The notes beneath the pieces were generated by a model. It ran no database searches. It saw only the letters and a program-made list of their open reading frames with translations, and had not been told where the DNA came from. DNA of 64,000 nt from Mycosarcoma maydis. Lineage: Eukaryota > Basidiomycota > Ustilaginomycetes > Ustilaginales. Below are positions 18,433 to 29,100 of this stretch, in pieces. Where the stretch lies: positions 744,001 to 808,000 of the forward strand of contig NC_026485.1 of assembly GCF_000328475.2 (NCBI RefSeq), written 5' to 3'. Position numbers and translations under genes: made by a program. Position 1 is the stretch's first letter, and every line of letters starts with the position of its first letter.

Positions 18433-21400
18433 ATGTCGTCGTTCAGAAACATATTTCGCAATTCGAGCAGAGATAAAGACAAAGACAGCTTGAACCAGTC
18501 CTCGCTCGCTTCCTCGAGCACTCGCAGACGTGCCACATCCACATCAACCGCTCCGTCGTCCCAATCCGATCAGACTACCCCCGACGATTCGTACAGCATC
18601 GCCACCGCCTTGCCCACCAAAAACGGCTCTGTGTCCGTGTCTCCCTGCTCGACTCCCATCAAGCTTCCTTTCATCGACGTCACCGACCTCTCTGGTCCTG
18701 ACCAACAGCAACTCAGTCCTGCAAAGTCCAGACTCTCCACGATCGAGCCGCCTCACTTGTCCCTCGCCCGCTCCGACTCCCTTCATCGCCAGCCCACATC
18801 CGCCAAGGCAGCGACTACCTCGCAATCGAATCGCTCGATGCCCCGCGCGACATCTACCAACCACTCGCAGTGGCGCAGCGAACCTGCCAATGCTCTCACC
18901 TCTTCCGGCGGCAAGAGCTCGCGCCGCAGCTCCAAAGTCGACAAGAGCGATGACGGTCACACCAAGCCTGAACCTCTCAATCGTCACGAGCTCATGAGAC
19001 GCGCCATGGCCAGCGCCCAAGAGTACGGCGAAATAGATGGCGATGACAGCGGCAGTGTTTTTGAGGACGACCACATGTCCAACTCGCACCACTCCCATAC
19101 CTTACATTCAAACCAGATCCACGCCCACGCCCGATCCACGCCCGTCACCTCTCGCCAAATCGCCTCGGATCGTCCAGGCGAAGGCAGTCTCTCGATGGAT
19201 GCCTTTGGCAATGTCCATCATAGCGTTGTCAGTGCTTTCAATACTCCATCCTCTGCATCTGTAAAGCGCTCCTCTGGCCCGAGCTCATCTTCGCCGTTGC
19301 TTGCTGCTTCGGCTACCATGCCCACCCTAGTCACGCCCGCGCCCATTCGTGCAGAGATGCCAAGATCCGACTCGCTCGAGGAGATGGTCGACCAAGGATT
19401 TGACCCTATGCAGCGCTCCGAGCCGCCCAAGGCTCCTATTCAACGTGCGAGCACCCTCATGGACCCTATCACCTCGCCAAATCGTGCTTCGTTACAGCCG
19501 ATCACCAAAAGCTCGTCCAGCGGTGCCTTGCTCAAGCCCACCGATGTGCCTATAGCGTCCGATGGCAGTCCTCGTCGCCCGTCGGATGCAGGCTCCATCA
19601 ACGGCGCCTTGTCGCGACTCCGCAAAAACAGCGACAGCAGCACCGTAAGCAAATCAAGCAAACTAAAAAAGACGGGCCCCTCAGCTGGTATCGCCGGCGC
19701 GCTGGCCGCCAGTGGCGTCGCTGGAATGGGTGTAGGCCATTCTGCCGCCTTGCAACAAACTCAATCCGCTCTCGCAGAAGGCGAAAAGAAGAAGAAGGAT
19801 TTCAAGAAGTCCACCACCGGCTTGAGCGAAGAAGCTGGCAACGCCAACACGTCGGCCTTCCAAGGCGGCTTCTACCGAGATCCCTCTACAGGCAGTGTCA
19901 TTGAAAAAGATCAGAACGGCAATCTCTTCAGCCCGCATCGGCCGCAACCAGACCGAAGAGAAAGCAGTTTCGTTTCCCAAGATGGCTCGGTCATGAGCGA
20001 CCAATCCAACGTCAGCGGTCTCGGCGCAGCAGCTGGCTTCGGTGTCGCCTCGGCAGCTCTTCTCTCTTCCATGAGTGCTGTACCAGGCATGACCATCACA
20101 CCTCTGCACGCTCCCGAAGGCCCCAACCCTACGGGTGCAATAGGCCTCAACCCTCCTGCAGCAGGCGCAGCCGACGTTGGAGGTCAACACATTGATGGTG
20201 AAACTACCTGGCCCGAAGATATGGGTCCGCAGATCACCGGTTTCGCCGTGGCCAGCTCGAAACGCAACTACGAATTCCACCAGCTCTTTCCACAGGTACC
20301 AGAGGATGACTACCTCATCGAAGACTATGGATGCGCGCTGGTGCGCGAGATCCTGATTCAGGGCCGGCTCTACATTTCCGAAAACCATCTCTGCTTCAAG
20401 GCCAACATCTTTGGCTGGGTCACCAACGTTGTGCTTCCCTTTTCCGAGATCATCTCGATCGAGAAGCGCATGACTGCCTTTGTCATTCCCAATGCTATTC
20501 AGATTGCTACGCTGCAGACCAAGCACAATTTCACCTCGTTTCTCTCCCGCGACGCCACGTACGACCTTGTCGTCAACATTTGGAAGCTGTCACATCCGGG
20601 TGTTCCCATTGCAGCAGCCGATCAAGCCGACCTTTCGGACGAGTATTCCGAGATTGACGAAGATGGCGATTCCTCCGCGGCTGCTGCTGGGGCGGGCAAC
20701 GACCTTAAAGGAGGCGATGCTGATCAGCAAGGTAAATCTGGAAACGAGTCCAAGCCTTCGAAACGCGCCAGGCTCAAACGCAAGCTCAAGGGTACCAAGA
20801 CGGGCATGCGCGATGAAAATCTGGCTGCCGTTGCGGCGGCAGCTGCCAGGTCTGGCACGCCGCTCATTCCGCAGAGTCGCTCACCAGCACCTACTGGTAA
20901 GCGCGTCGCACATCGCAAAACCACGTGTCCATGTGAGGAGAAAAAGGAGCACTTCTCGTCCGTAGTGCTCGACACCACGTATCCAGCGGTGCCGGAGAAA
21001 ATCTACAATCTGCTGTTCACCTCGACCTTCATGAAGGAGTTTTGGACCGACGACCAAAAGCTACTGGATCTGCAAATTTCCGAGTGGAGTCCGAATGCCG
21101 ACAACCGCAACCTGCTCTCGCGTAACATCTCGTACATCAAGCCGCTAGCCGGAGGCTTTGGACCCAAGCAGACCAAATGCGTCCTGACTGATGAGAATCT
21201 GCACGTCGATTTCGACAATTACGTCGTGACGCTGACCACTACGCGTACGCCCGATGTGCCCAGCGGAGGCAGCTTCAGCGTCAAGACCAAGACGTGCATC
21301 ACCTGGGCGGGTACGGGCAACGTCTCTCACGTCTACGTCACGTGCCAGGTCGAATGGAGCGGAAGGAGCATGCTCAAGAGTATCATCGACAAGGCATCGC

Positions 21401-22278
21401 TCGATGGCCAGAAGCAGTATTACAAGGAGCTCGACGAGGCGGTTCGCAAGTATCTCACCGATCATACGTCCGAGTTCAAGGAAGAGGGTGACGATGCTGC
21501 AGCTGTGGAGGAGATCGCACGCGCAGCTACGCCTGGACCGAACCATCGCAAGGGCGCTGCGGCGGCTGGGGAAGCGACGGGCAGCAACAAAGAGGACGCC
21601 GGGTCGGACGGTGCTGGTGCCAAGCGCGGAACGAGCACAGGCGGCCAAGCCGGAATGCTGGAATCCATCACGGCACCTATTCTGGACGCATTCGGCATGG
21701 CGAGCGACGTGCTTGGAGGCGCGCTCGAGATGGTCGGCTTTCAAGGTGGTGTCAGCGCGAAAACTCTGGGGTTTGGACTGGCCATCTTTGTCCTGCTTGT
21801 TTCCAACATCTACACGTGGAGACGATCGACAGCGTCGAAAGCGTCTTGGTCCGATGGCATACAACATCTGGATGGTATGCAGAAGGGCGGGTTCAATCGG
21901 GGCTATTTCAGTGATCAAGGCTACTACGGCCCGATGTCTCCGCGTTATCACGGCGGTGGCGATCGTCAGCCGGTGTATGAACGTGTGTTTGCGCCGAACG
22001 TCTACATTACGCCGCCGGGCGGAAAGGATACTACGCCTGATGCGATTGCCAGGACGGTGGCCGAGGTGATGGAGAAGCTGTACGAGCAGAATCTGGACCG
22101 ATTCACACGAGCGCATGCGAATGCGGATGCAGATGCGGGTGATCCCGAGTCGGTCAAGAGGCTGGTCCAAGAGGCAGAAGCTGTGTTTGAGAGACTCGAG
22201 AAGCGCTTGAAGGCGGTCCATTCGGCTGGCAAGGGTGACGGCAAGCAGGCAACTCGCGATGCTAAGCTAGAGCTCTAA
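18433..22278 (+). CDS. GRAM/VASt-domain sterol transfer protein (Lam/Ltc family)
   Basis: Proteins of this family sit in the ER at contact sites with the plasma membrane, mitochondria or vacuole and move sterol between membranes. The 1281-residue protein has a long disordered serine-rich N-terminus (1-595), a GRAM domain at about 600-722 (EFHQLFPQ..., GRLYISENHLCFKANIFGW), a basic linker, and a VASt sterol-binding domain at about 839-1019 (starting near TTYPAVPEKIYNLLFTS and holding FWTDDQKL). A single transmembrane segment follows at about 1111-1130 (LGFGLAIFVLLVSNIYTW), and a C-terminal coiled coil of about 50 residues ends the protein. This order matches yeast Lam proteins with one VASt domain. 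It lacks the BAR/PH N-terminus of Lam1/Lam3. The frame is unbroken from a true ATG and the gene converges on SPC19. Confidence 0.9.
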   Translation: MSSFRNIFRNSSRDKDKDSLNQSSLASSSTRRRATSTSTAPSSQSDQTTPDDSYSIATALPTKNGSVSVSPCSTPIKLPFIDVTDLSGPDQQQLSPAKSRLSTIEPPHLSLARSDSLHRQPTSAKAATTSQSNRSMPRATSTNHSQWRSEPANALTSSGGKSSRRSSKVDKSDDGHTKPEPLNRHELMRRAMASAQEYGEIDGDDSGSVFEDDHMSNSHHSHTLHSNQIHAHARSTPVTSRQIASDRPGEGSLSMDAFGNVHHSVVSAFNTPSSASVKRSSGPSSSSPLLAASATMPTLVTPAPIRAEMPRSDSLEEMVDQGFDPMQRSEPPKAPIQRASTLMDPITSPNRASLQPITKSSSSGALLKPTDVPIASDGSPRRPSDAGSINGALSRLRKNSDSSTVSKSSKLKKTGPSAGIAGALAASGVAGMGVGHSAALQQTQSALAEGEKKKKDFKKSTTGLSEEAGNANTSAFQGGFYRDPSTGSVIEKDQNGNLFSPHRPQPDRRESSFVSQDGSVMSDQSNVSGLGAAAGFGVASAALLSSMSAVPGMTITPLHAPEGPNPTGAIGLNPPAAGAADVGGQHIDGETTWPEDMGPQITGFAVASSKRNYEFHQLFPQVPEDDYLIEDYGCALVREILIQGRLYISENHLCFKANIFGWVTNVVLPFSEIISIEKRMTAFVIPNAIQIATLQTKHNFTSFLSRDATYDLVVNIWKLSHPGVPIAAADQADLSDEYSEIDEDGDSSAAAAGAGNDLKGGDADQQGKSGNESKPSKRARLKRKLKGTKTGMRDENLAAVAAAAARSGTPLIPQSRSPAPTGKRVAHRKTTCPCEEKKEHFSSVVLDTTYPAVPEKIYNLLFTSTFMKEFWTDDQKLLDLQISEWSPNADNRNLLSRNISYIKPLAGGFGPKQTKCVLTDENLHVDFDNYVVTLTTTRTPDVPSGGSFSVKTKTCITWAGTGNVSHVYVTCQVEWSGRSMLKSIIDKASLDGQKQYYKELDEAVRKYLTDHTSEFKEEGDDAAAVEEIARAATPGPNHRKGAAAAGEATGSNKEDAGSDGAGAKRGTSTGGQAGMLESITAPILDAFGMASDVLGGALEMVGFQGGVSAKTLGFGLAIFVLLVSNIYTWRRSTASKASWSDGIQHLDGMQKGGFNRGYFSDQGYYGPMSPRYHGGGDRQPVYERVFAPNVYITPPGGKDTTPDAIARTVAEVMEKLYEQNLDRFTRAHANADADAGDPESVKRLVQEAEAVFERLEKRLKAVHSAGKGDGKQATRDAKLEL

Positions 22279-22488
22279 GTGGATCTCGTCGATTTATCCC
22301 GGTCGGTGCGTGATGTATGTGTGAATCAGTGCGTTGTGGGTCGATGAGACACGGAGAGGGTGTGACGTTGGCAAGGTGGCGGATTTGCGCGAGCTGTGCG
22401 TCACATGGAAAGCTAGCACGATCTTTGGAGCACAAGATATTGAATACAAATACATGAGTGGACGAGCGAGTGCGTACGACTGCTCAAG

Positions 22489-23313
22489 CTAGATATGGCT
22501 GTGGATTTCGTTTTCGAGTTTGTCCGCGGTAGCGAGGAGTGCAAGTTTACGGTTGTTCAAGCTCTCCAGCTTGAGCTCGTGTTGATGAATTTGCGACTTT
22601 AATTCGGATACTTGCGGCGAGTGCTGTGAGGGCTTGTCGTCGGCGCTGGTGGCATGGTTGAGTTTGGCTTGGTGGAGGTTGATCGAGCGCAGGTTTTGGA
22701 TTCTTTGTTGGAGCGATTCGTTTTTGTTCTTGAGCGCTACGGCGCGTCGATCTTGACGTTGGATCTCGGCTGTTGCTCGACGACAGAGTTCGTCTACGTG
22801 CGGACGCACTTCGCTGGCTACATGTTGTCGTGCTGCTTCAATGTCACGTTGCGACACCAGGTCAAAGTGCTGTTGTGAAAAACCCGACGATGACCAACAT
22901 CAGCACGACCAAATCACACGCAAACAGTGCGAATCCATCCATCTAAATCAAACTTACGCGCTGAGATTTAAGCACCGTCATCAATCGTGGATGATCCTGA
23001 ATCGCAAATTCGAGCGTATCAATCGCCTCCTTCATCTACCGAAACGTGCGCACCAAACCAGTCCACCAGACCGAAACAAGTCAGTCCCACTTTGGTCTTT
23101 CTTTGACGTCTAGCGATCAAGCATCGTGCTACTCACAGTCTGAACACAGCTTGCCGTAGACGTCACACAATGCTGCAATGACGAGATCAAGTGTTGTGAA
23201 GGTTGAACCAGATGTTGTGGTTGTTGGAACTGTGCATCAAACTGGCCCTGCTGGCCGGGCTGCTGTTGCATCATCTGGTGCTGTGCAAAGGAGGACTGCC
23301 TTGGCATCGACAT
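22489..23313 (-). CDS. SPC19: DASH/Dam1 complex subunit Spc19, three exons
   Basis: This is a subunit of the fungal DASH ring, which couples kinetochores to spindle microtubules. I join exons 23313-23137, 23035-22958 and 22869-22489. Introns of 101 and 88 nt have GTGAGT...GGTAG and GTAAGT...CAACAG borders, and every junction is in phase 0. The 211-residue product has the Spc19 signature in order: a helix with LQHCVTSTASCVQT, then AIDTLEFAIQDHPRLMTVLKSQR, then HFDLVSQRDIEAA, and a long coiled coil over residues about 90-205. Recognition depends on joining the exons, because no single frame shows all three blocks. The glutamine-rich first 30 residues are lineage-specific. A run of leucine codons precedes the start in the same frame but lies in a CTT/CTC-rich spacer and is left out. 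Confidence 0.85.
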
Positions 23314-23749
23314 TCTCGCCCAATCGATCGTAGTCGTGGTCGTGATCTTAAGAAAGAGGAGCAAGTAGTAGTGGTCAAGGTTGAAGAGGAGGAGGAGGAG
23401 GAGGAGCAAAGGTTAAGAGACCAACACCCTTTCTTTTCGGCCTGCGAGTCACGAGTGGAGCTGCACAAATGGGTGCAGCTGTGGAGAGAGAGAGAGTGTG
23501 TGTGTTGCTCTCGAAATTTCGGAGCGATCGCGTCTGACGCGCGCGAACGAAAACGTGAAAATTCGCAGACAGTGTTAGACCTTGTGGCTTAGTACGATGG
23601 TGCATTTTCCGAACCAACCGTGAACGGTGAACGGTGAACAGCCACGCTTACATCCACAATTGTGAATCAGCTCTAGTACTGAGAAGAGGCGTGGTATTCA
23701 TGACAAACCCGATCCAAAAGTGTTGTACATACGCGAGCAGCAACAAATC
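23314..23749. other. Spacer with GGA and GA/GT microsatellites
   Basis: This is the promoter side of SPC19 and the 3' side of the following minus-strand gene. A GGA trinucleotide run lies at 23384-23406 and a GA-then-GT dinucleotide run at 23484-23506. Repeats of GAACGGTGAAC occur at about 23620-23640. No gene is visible. Confidence 0.6.
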
Positions 23750-25108
23750 CTACATCAGTAAGTGAAAAAGATAGACGGGAGAATCACTATGGGTTTCAGG
23801 AGGACTACAAACGACTTTTTGCTTTGGGTCGACACGTGACGGCAGGAGCCGGCGAGCGATGATTGACGAAGAGCAGGCGGCTGTACTTCCAGCGGCAGCT
23901 GCAGGGCTCAAAGTGCCCCAAGCATGGCTCAGTCCCGTCCAGACTTTGCTCCCGGGAACAGGCTGTATGTTGTCGACCGAATGTTTGACAATCATGCCCG
24001 TCTTGCGATCAAAGGCATACTTGAAGATGACCGTGTACGTGTGCTGGTGAGATGTCATACGAGCGATGCCCTCGAAACGCAGTCTGACCACGAGCTTGTC
24101 TTGCCATAGGTCATCCGAGTGGTTTGCGTCAGAGCGAGTACCGCTCTGCGTGCTGCGTTTGATGTAAGGACTGATGCCAGGCCACGAGCTTCCCGCCTTG
24201 GAACGACCCTCGAAGCGAGCAGATTCGAGACAAATCGACGTGTCGTGAAATAGCGCCGAGAGCGCATGACGGAGCAGATGCGAGCTGGCAACGTACATGG
24301 TGCGACCGTTGAAGCAGATGGTGGGGCCACCGCGTGCGTGCTCGTCGTAGACGTTGAGCGACTTGCCTGTACCGCCTTCACCCTCGGATGAATTTGAGAA
24401 TGTACCCGCACCTTGTGATGTGGCTGCATCATCGCCCACGGTTTCCGACTTGCCTATGCCAATATGTGGAAGCGGAGGTCGGAATTCGAAGGCGATGGAT
24501 GGATGATAGAGGCTGTCAAACACTTGATCGTCATTCGATGCAGCTGTTGTGGTTCCGTTGTTCGACTTGTCCTTGCCCTTGATCGCCCACGAGGAACGCC
24601 GTAACAAGCTCTGTCCGAGAAAGGGAGACAGGCTCGGTAGCAAACCCTTTGCGCTCCAGCCGGATCGTCCGCCATGAGAAGAAGATACAGCATCATCACA
24701 CTCGAGGTCTTGCAGATCCACTACGCCCTTGTGCATAAAGTCGGGAAGACTGTCGACAATGACTTGACAAGCCTTGCTGACCCTGGTCTGATATTCATGG
24801 TCAGAGATGTCGTTGCCATCGCTTCGCGGTCCTTGTGAGGATCCAGGATTGTTCAACGATTCTGAAAGAAGCAGACGGCGCTTTTGGTCGCAGTTCGAGA
24901 TGTCATTCGATCTGCCAGCGACGGTAAAGCTTTCGCCGAGCGGCAGGTGCGATAGCCACTGTGAATCTCGTAGAAATGTCTTGCGCGATGTTAACGTGAT
25001 GTCAAGATGCGTCTTGAAGCCGACAGCATAGCATGTACGTCGCAAGGAACTCTGCGACTGCAAGATGGCCCTAGAAGGCGGTTGCCACAAACGTCGACAA
25101 GGCTTCAT
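23750..25108 (-). CDS. Predicted mitochondrial NTF2-like (DUF2358-type) protein
   Basis: The protein has 452 residues from the ATG at 25108; the frame extends 15 codons further only to a GTG. The N-terminus (MKPCRRLWQPPSRAILQSQSSLRRT) is rich in arginine and serine and lacks acidic residues, as in mitochondrial presequences. The conserved part appears split: a first block near SLYHPSIAFEFRPPLP (about residue 200), a second near FNGRTMYVASSHLLRHAL, and a third with VVRLRFEGIARM...YTVIFKYAFDRKTGMIVKHSVDNIQP near residues 350-400. That pattern of a helix, a curved sheet and a GxIxxHxxDN-like strand end resembles NTF2-like DUF2358 proteins of fungi. The inserts between blocks are serine-rich. The biochemical role is unknown. 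The fold assignment is by eye and moderate. Confidence 0.6.
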   Translation of the reverse strand: MKPCRRLWQPPSRAILQSQSSLRRTCYAVGFKTHLDITLTSRKTFLRDSQWLSHLPLGESFTVAGRSNDISNCDQKRRLLLSESLNNPGSSQGPRSDGNDISDHEYQTRVSKACQVIVDSLPDFMHKGVVDLQDLECDDAVSSSHGGRSGWSAKGLLPSLSPFLGQSLLRRSSWAIKGKDKSNNGTTTAASNDDQVFDSLYHPSIAFEFRPPLPHIGIGKSETVGDDAATSQGAGTFSNSSEGEGGTGKSLNVYDEHARGGPTICFNGRTMYVASSHLLRHALSALFHDTSICLESARFEGRSKAGSSWPGISPYIKRSTQSGTRSDANHSDDLWQDKLVVRLRFEGIARMTSHQHTYTVIFKYAFDRKTGMIVKHSVDNIQPVPGSKVWTGLSHAWGTLSPAAAAGSTAACSSSIIARRLLPSRVDPKQKVVCSPPETHSDSPVYLFHLLM

Positions 25109-26139
25109 GACGCGCCGTGGAGACGGGACGAGGGATGCATGGTGCCTGTGCACTTTGTCGTAAGAAGCGGTGAAGGATAGGTGAGACGACGTGTGGCGTG
25201 TAGCTACGTTAGCTATCTATCTGGCTGCAAACCGTGATTGTGATTCGGCGCTGGATCTCAGTTGCAGCTAGCTAGCTGGTCATGTGTTGAGCCATAACGG
25301 CAAGCTGAGACTCACGACCGTGCACTTGTGACCCAACTGTAAGAGCGAAAAGAAAAAATCGTGAATGGAAACAAGCGTCAAGTTTTGAATCACGAATCAC
25401 GAATCACGAATCACGAATCACGAATCACGAATCACGAATCACGAATGGAACACTCACGACTCGTGACTCGTCACTTGGTAGAAGCAAGTGGAGGCTGAGA
25501 CTGCCAGATCGCCAGACGCATGACAGATCGGGACAAATCACGAATCACGAATCGCGAATCACGAATGCTACGAGGCGTTGGAGCACGTGACAGGCATACG
25601 CGAATTCACGATTTTGACGACAGAAAAGCGGGAGAAGCGCGTTGGTGGTTGGTCTCTCTGTGTATTTGGAAACGCTGTTGAGTTTTGGTGTGGTGAAAGC
25701 TGCAGGTCGAGAGTCAAGGTTACGTTAACTTACTGTAGCTGGAAGCGCTCTCCGCATCGTAAATCACGAATTCGTGATTGCAGCAAACGCTGTTGGTACT
25801 CGCGCTCTCTTAACCCTTGGCCTGAAAGACAGTCGTGAGTAGTTCCTCATCGGGCTTTGTGAATCGCATGCAGTGATGGCTGTTACGCTGTTGTGATTCT
25901 TCGATTTCGTACGAACAAAGACTCTGTTGCTTTTCGGCTTGGCTCGAGTCGGCTGACTTGCAACACGCTTCAAAGCTCAGCCTTCAACCTTCATCTACAA
26001 TCCTGGTCGCAACACCTCGCCCACCTCCCAAAGCTTCCACGTAACGGCAATCTCGCAGCACAATAAATCAGCTTCCTATCTCTTCTCTCTTCGAATCAGA
26101 CCTAAGCGAGAATTCGGGTTTTTCTCTTTCACCGCCACG
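25109..26139. other. 1-kb divergent spacer with tandem GAATCAC array
   Basis: The spacer separates two divergent genes and carries the densest spacer motif in the window: an eightfold tandem array at 25387-25446, a second group at 25535-25567 and single copies near 25355 and 25760. A pyrimidine-rich stretch at about 26075-26130 lies just before the ATG of the next gene and is a plausible core promoter. No gene is visible. Confidence 0.6.
25387..25446. repeat. Tandem heptanucleotide repeat (GAATCAC) x8
   Basis: Eight perfect head-to-tail copies of GAATCAC plus a partial GAAT fill exactly 60 bases. The unit equals the half-site of the dispersed spacer motif CACGAATCGTG seen throughout the window. 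Confidence 0.95.
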
Positions 26140-29100
26140 ATGCAAGTGGCATCCCCAACCGCCTCCCTCAGTCCAGTACGGGTAGGGCTCCAGGTTGATA
26201 CATTTGGCTCGGTCAAGCTGCAAATGTCACCCTCGACGCCGTCGCAACGCCGCCTGCGTAGAAGCTTGCGACTATCAGGCGCCTCTCTTGCGTCACCTCC
26301 ACAGGAGCTGAACAAGGAAAATGTGCGCACAATCTCAGCAAGTCAACCATCCACTTCTGCAAAGACGCTCGATGTAGGCGCTTCGGACAGCGGCAAGCAT
26401 GGTAGCACTTCACCCCTCGACTCGTCGCCTTTGCGTTCTCGCAGCTCTCCGCTTCGAAACCGTTCTCCGCTGCGTCGCGCATTGCAGCCTCAAAGCGATG
26501 ACATCGCTTCATCTTCAGATGATTCGGATGCTTCCACGCTCGTCTTCTTCGGCAAGCCATCATCAGCTGAAAAGAAGAAGCGCATCCACTACGAACAACG
26601 TGTACTTGAAAAACGTCTCAAACACAAGGACAGTCTCGACCTCGCAAGAAGGCGTCCCATTAGCTTCAATCCGGATGATACGATGCTGATGGATGATCAG
26701 TACGCTAATGGCTGGTCTTGGTTCAAGTCAGCACCCACCCCGAGTTTCTCCCACAATTTTGTCCTGTCTTCGCCAATCGAACCTCCAACTCATCTCACCT
26801 CCCCGACCAAGACTCGCGGCAACGCTCGTAGCTTGTCTCCTGTCGCGCTGTCCATCCCCCCCAAATCAGAACAGCTTCATCAACACGCGGCCCCTGCAGA
26901 CTCGCCGAGTCGGCCTGCACCTCAGAACTCAATCAACGAGGCCCATCAGCTTTCTTCCGCGCCCGAATCTCCGCATCAAGCGGTGCAACGCTCTGACTCA
27001 GATCGAGGGCTGCAAGGAAGCCTACGGCAAGATACGGAAGACCATAAAAAGCAAGATGCCAACGCCTTGGCAGCAGCTCAGAGCACTTCAGACAAAAGTC
27101 CGCCTGCCAAAGCGAGCCCGATCAAGCGACACATGGAATCCCCCTGTCGTCCAGAGAGCCCTATACGCTCGGTCGAAACGCTCATCGGCGCTACCATGGC
27201 ACAGAACCGCGATCTTCATTCTCCCATACGCTCTCCAAGACGCTCCCCCAGACTGTCGCTTCGAGCCCAGCAGCAGTCGACCTCTCCCACCAAGATCGGC
27301 TTCACCGGTCTCTTCTTTGGCTCGTCGACGCCCTTCAAGCATGCTTCCGCGCCCAAACAGCCAACACCTTACCAGCATTCGACTCCGTTTCAACAACCTC
27401 CTACCGCTCCGCCTGTTCCACCCAGCACAGGTCTCTCTCGCTTCGCTTGCTTGCAGGATCTCTCCCCGATCAATGCAAGGCTTCCCGAAACTCCGGCCAA
27501 CAGAGCGCTTTCCATCCGTCGGGCTCACCATATGACTCTCCCTTCGCCTTTCATCTCTGATGCTGCCCTTGAGTCTCCAACCACGGTGTTATCTCTGGCT
27601 CCGGCGCAACAGTCCCCAGCTCGGTCATCCAACAAAGCAATGCGCGCTTCGAGCCCTACAAAACATGCTTTGTCGCCTCAAAAGCAGGCCGCCGAATTCA
27701 CCGAACGCCGCATCGAGCCTCATATCGGCATTGACAGCGTCTCGCCCTCCAAGCTGGTTTCAACACCAGCGACACCATCAGTCAGATTTGCGGTGGCCGA
27801 GTCCATCGAGACACCAAGCAAGTCCATTGAGCTCGGAAATGCAGGCTCGCTGGCAGCTCACTCGCCGTCACCGACCTACAGGCACAGCCCTGCATATGGG
27901 CCGAGAACGAATGACGAATGCCAGTCTCTGACTTCTCCAGTGCGCCAAGCGACGACCTTACCTTGCACACCCCCGCCGACTGCCACGGACACCAAGCCAG
28001 AGACGCCCGGTCCTGTCTTCAGGCAGACCGCTCGACGCGTTCCCATGCATCAGCATGAAGCCGAATTTGGTGTCAAAGTTTCGCCAGAAAAACCGTCCTA
28101 TTCGCCACACCGAGCCTACTCCAACAGCTCTGCCAGGACCAACGATTTTGGTGTCAAGCAAGAGCGGATTCCAGCTCGACGCGTACAACCGCCACAGCCA
28201 GCCGCGGCCAGACAAATTTCAGCCAGGCTGGGGGACGGAACAGCTCCTAGTGTGGCAAGAGCCGCCAGCGTAGCTTCCAAGGCAGCGCGAACCGTCAGTA
28301 ACGGTCCTAGTAGGATTGGTAGCCAGAGCACTAGTCTCCCAGCTGCCGCATTAGCGCGTGCAGGATCAACAGTGACAGCATCAACCTCGTCAACATCCGC
28401 GCCTGGGACTGCGTCCGCTCCGTCTACAGTGAGGGTTGTGTCCTCTTCGCAGGGTTCATCTGTCGCATCTAAGGCCTCTCACCTTCAGCGTCCGGCTTCA
28501 GCTGCATTCGGAGTCAAACCAAACTCACCCTCCAAGCAGGCACGAACGCTCAGCGGACTTCCCAGACCAAGGCAGGCACAGCCAACTAATACCATGGCGC
28601 CTGCTTCCGGCCCAGGATCCCGTCTGCCTCGACCAGCGACCATGGGACCATCGGCGAACTCAAGCAAGCGCGCGTCGAGGCCGGTCCCAATGGCTATTGC
28701 CAGACTCGCGCCTTCACAGCAAGGTCCGCAACGCTCGGCGGCTGCTTCCGCGACACTTCGGACTCAGCTTGTTGCATCATCTGCCTCTTCAGGCTCTAGC
28801 TCGAGTTCTGCAGAGGCATCTCCATCATCAGAGGCCTCCACGTTGTCCCAAGATGACAGTTTACAAGCCGTCGTGGTAATCCCGGAATCTGCAGATCTCC
28901 AGATGCCAACTACGGATATCAAGTCGCTTGCACCCAGCCGTCCAACTCTCGTTCAGTCCGAAAAGCCAACGGAGGCGGCGGCAAGCGATCTTGGTCCGCG
29001 GAGGCTGGCATCTGCGTCGTCGCTGAGGCAAGTTGCTCGAGACGTAGAGGTCAAGGGTCAACCAGCAGCTGAGACACACCCGATCAAGACAGCGAGAATG

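Noticed and set aside
23314..23409. Leucine-rich N-terminal extension of Spc19
   Set aside because: It is a translation of the GGA/GAG microsatellite on the other strand; the ATG at 23313 fits the family.
25387..25446. CRISPR-like or telomere-like array
   Set aside because: Units are 7 bases with no spacers, the sequence differs from TTAGGG-type telomeres, and the context is a eukaryotic promoter region.
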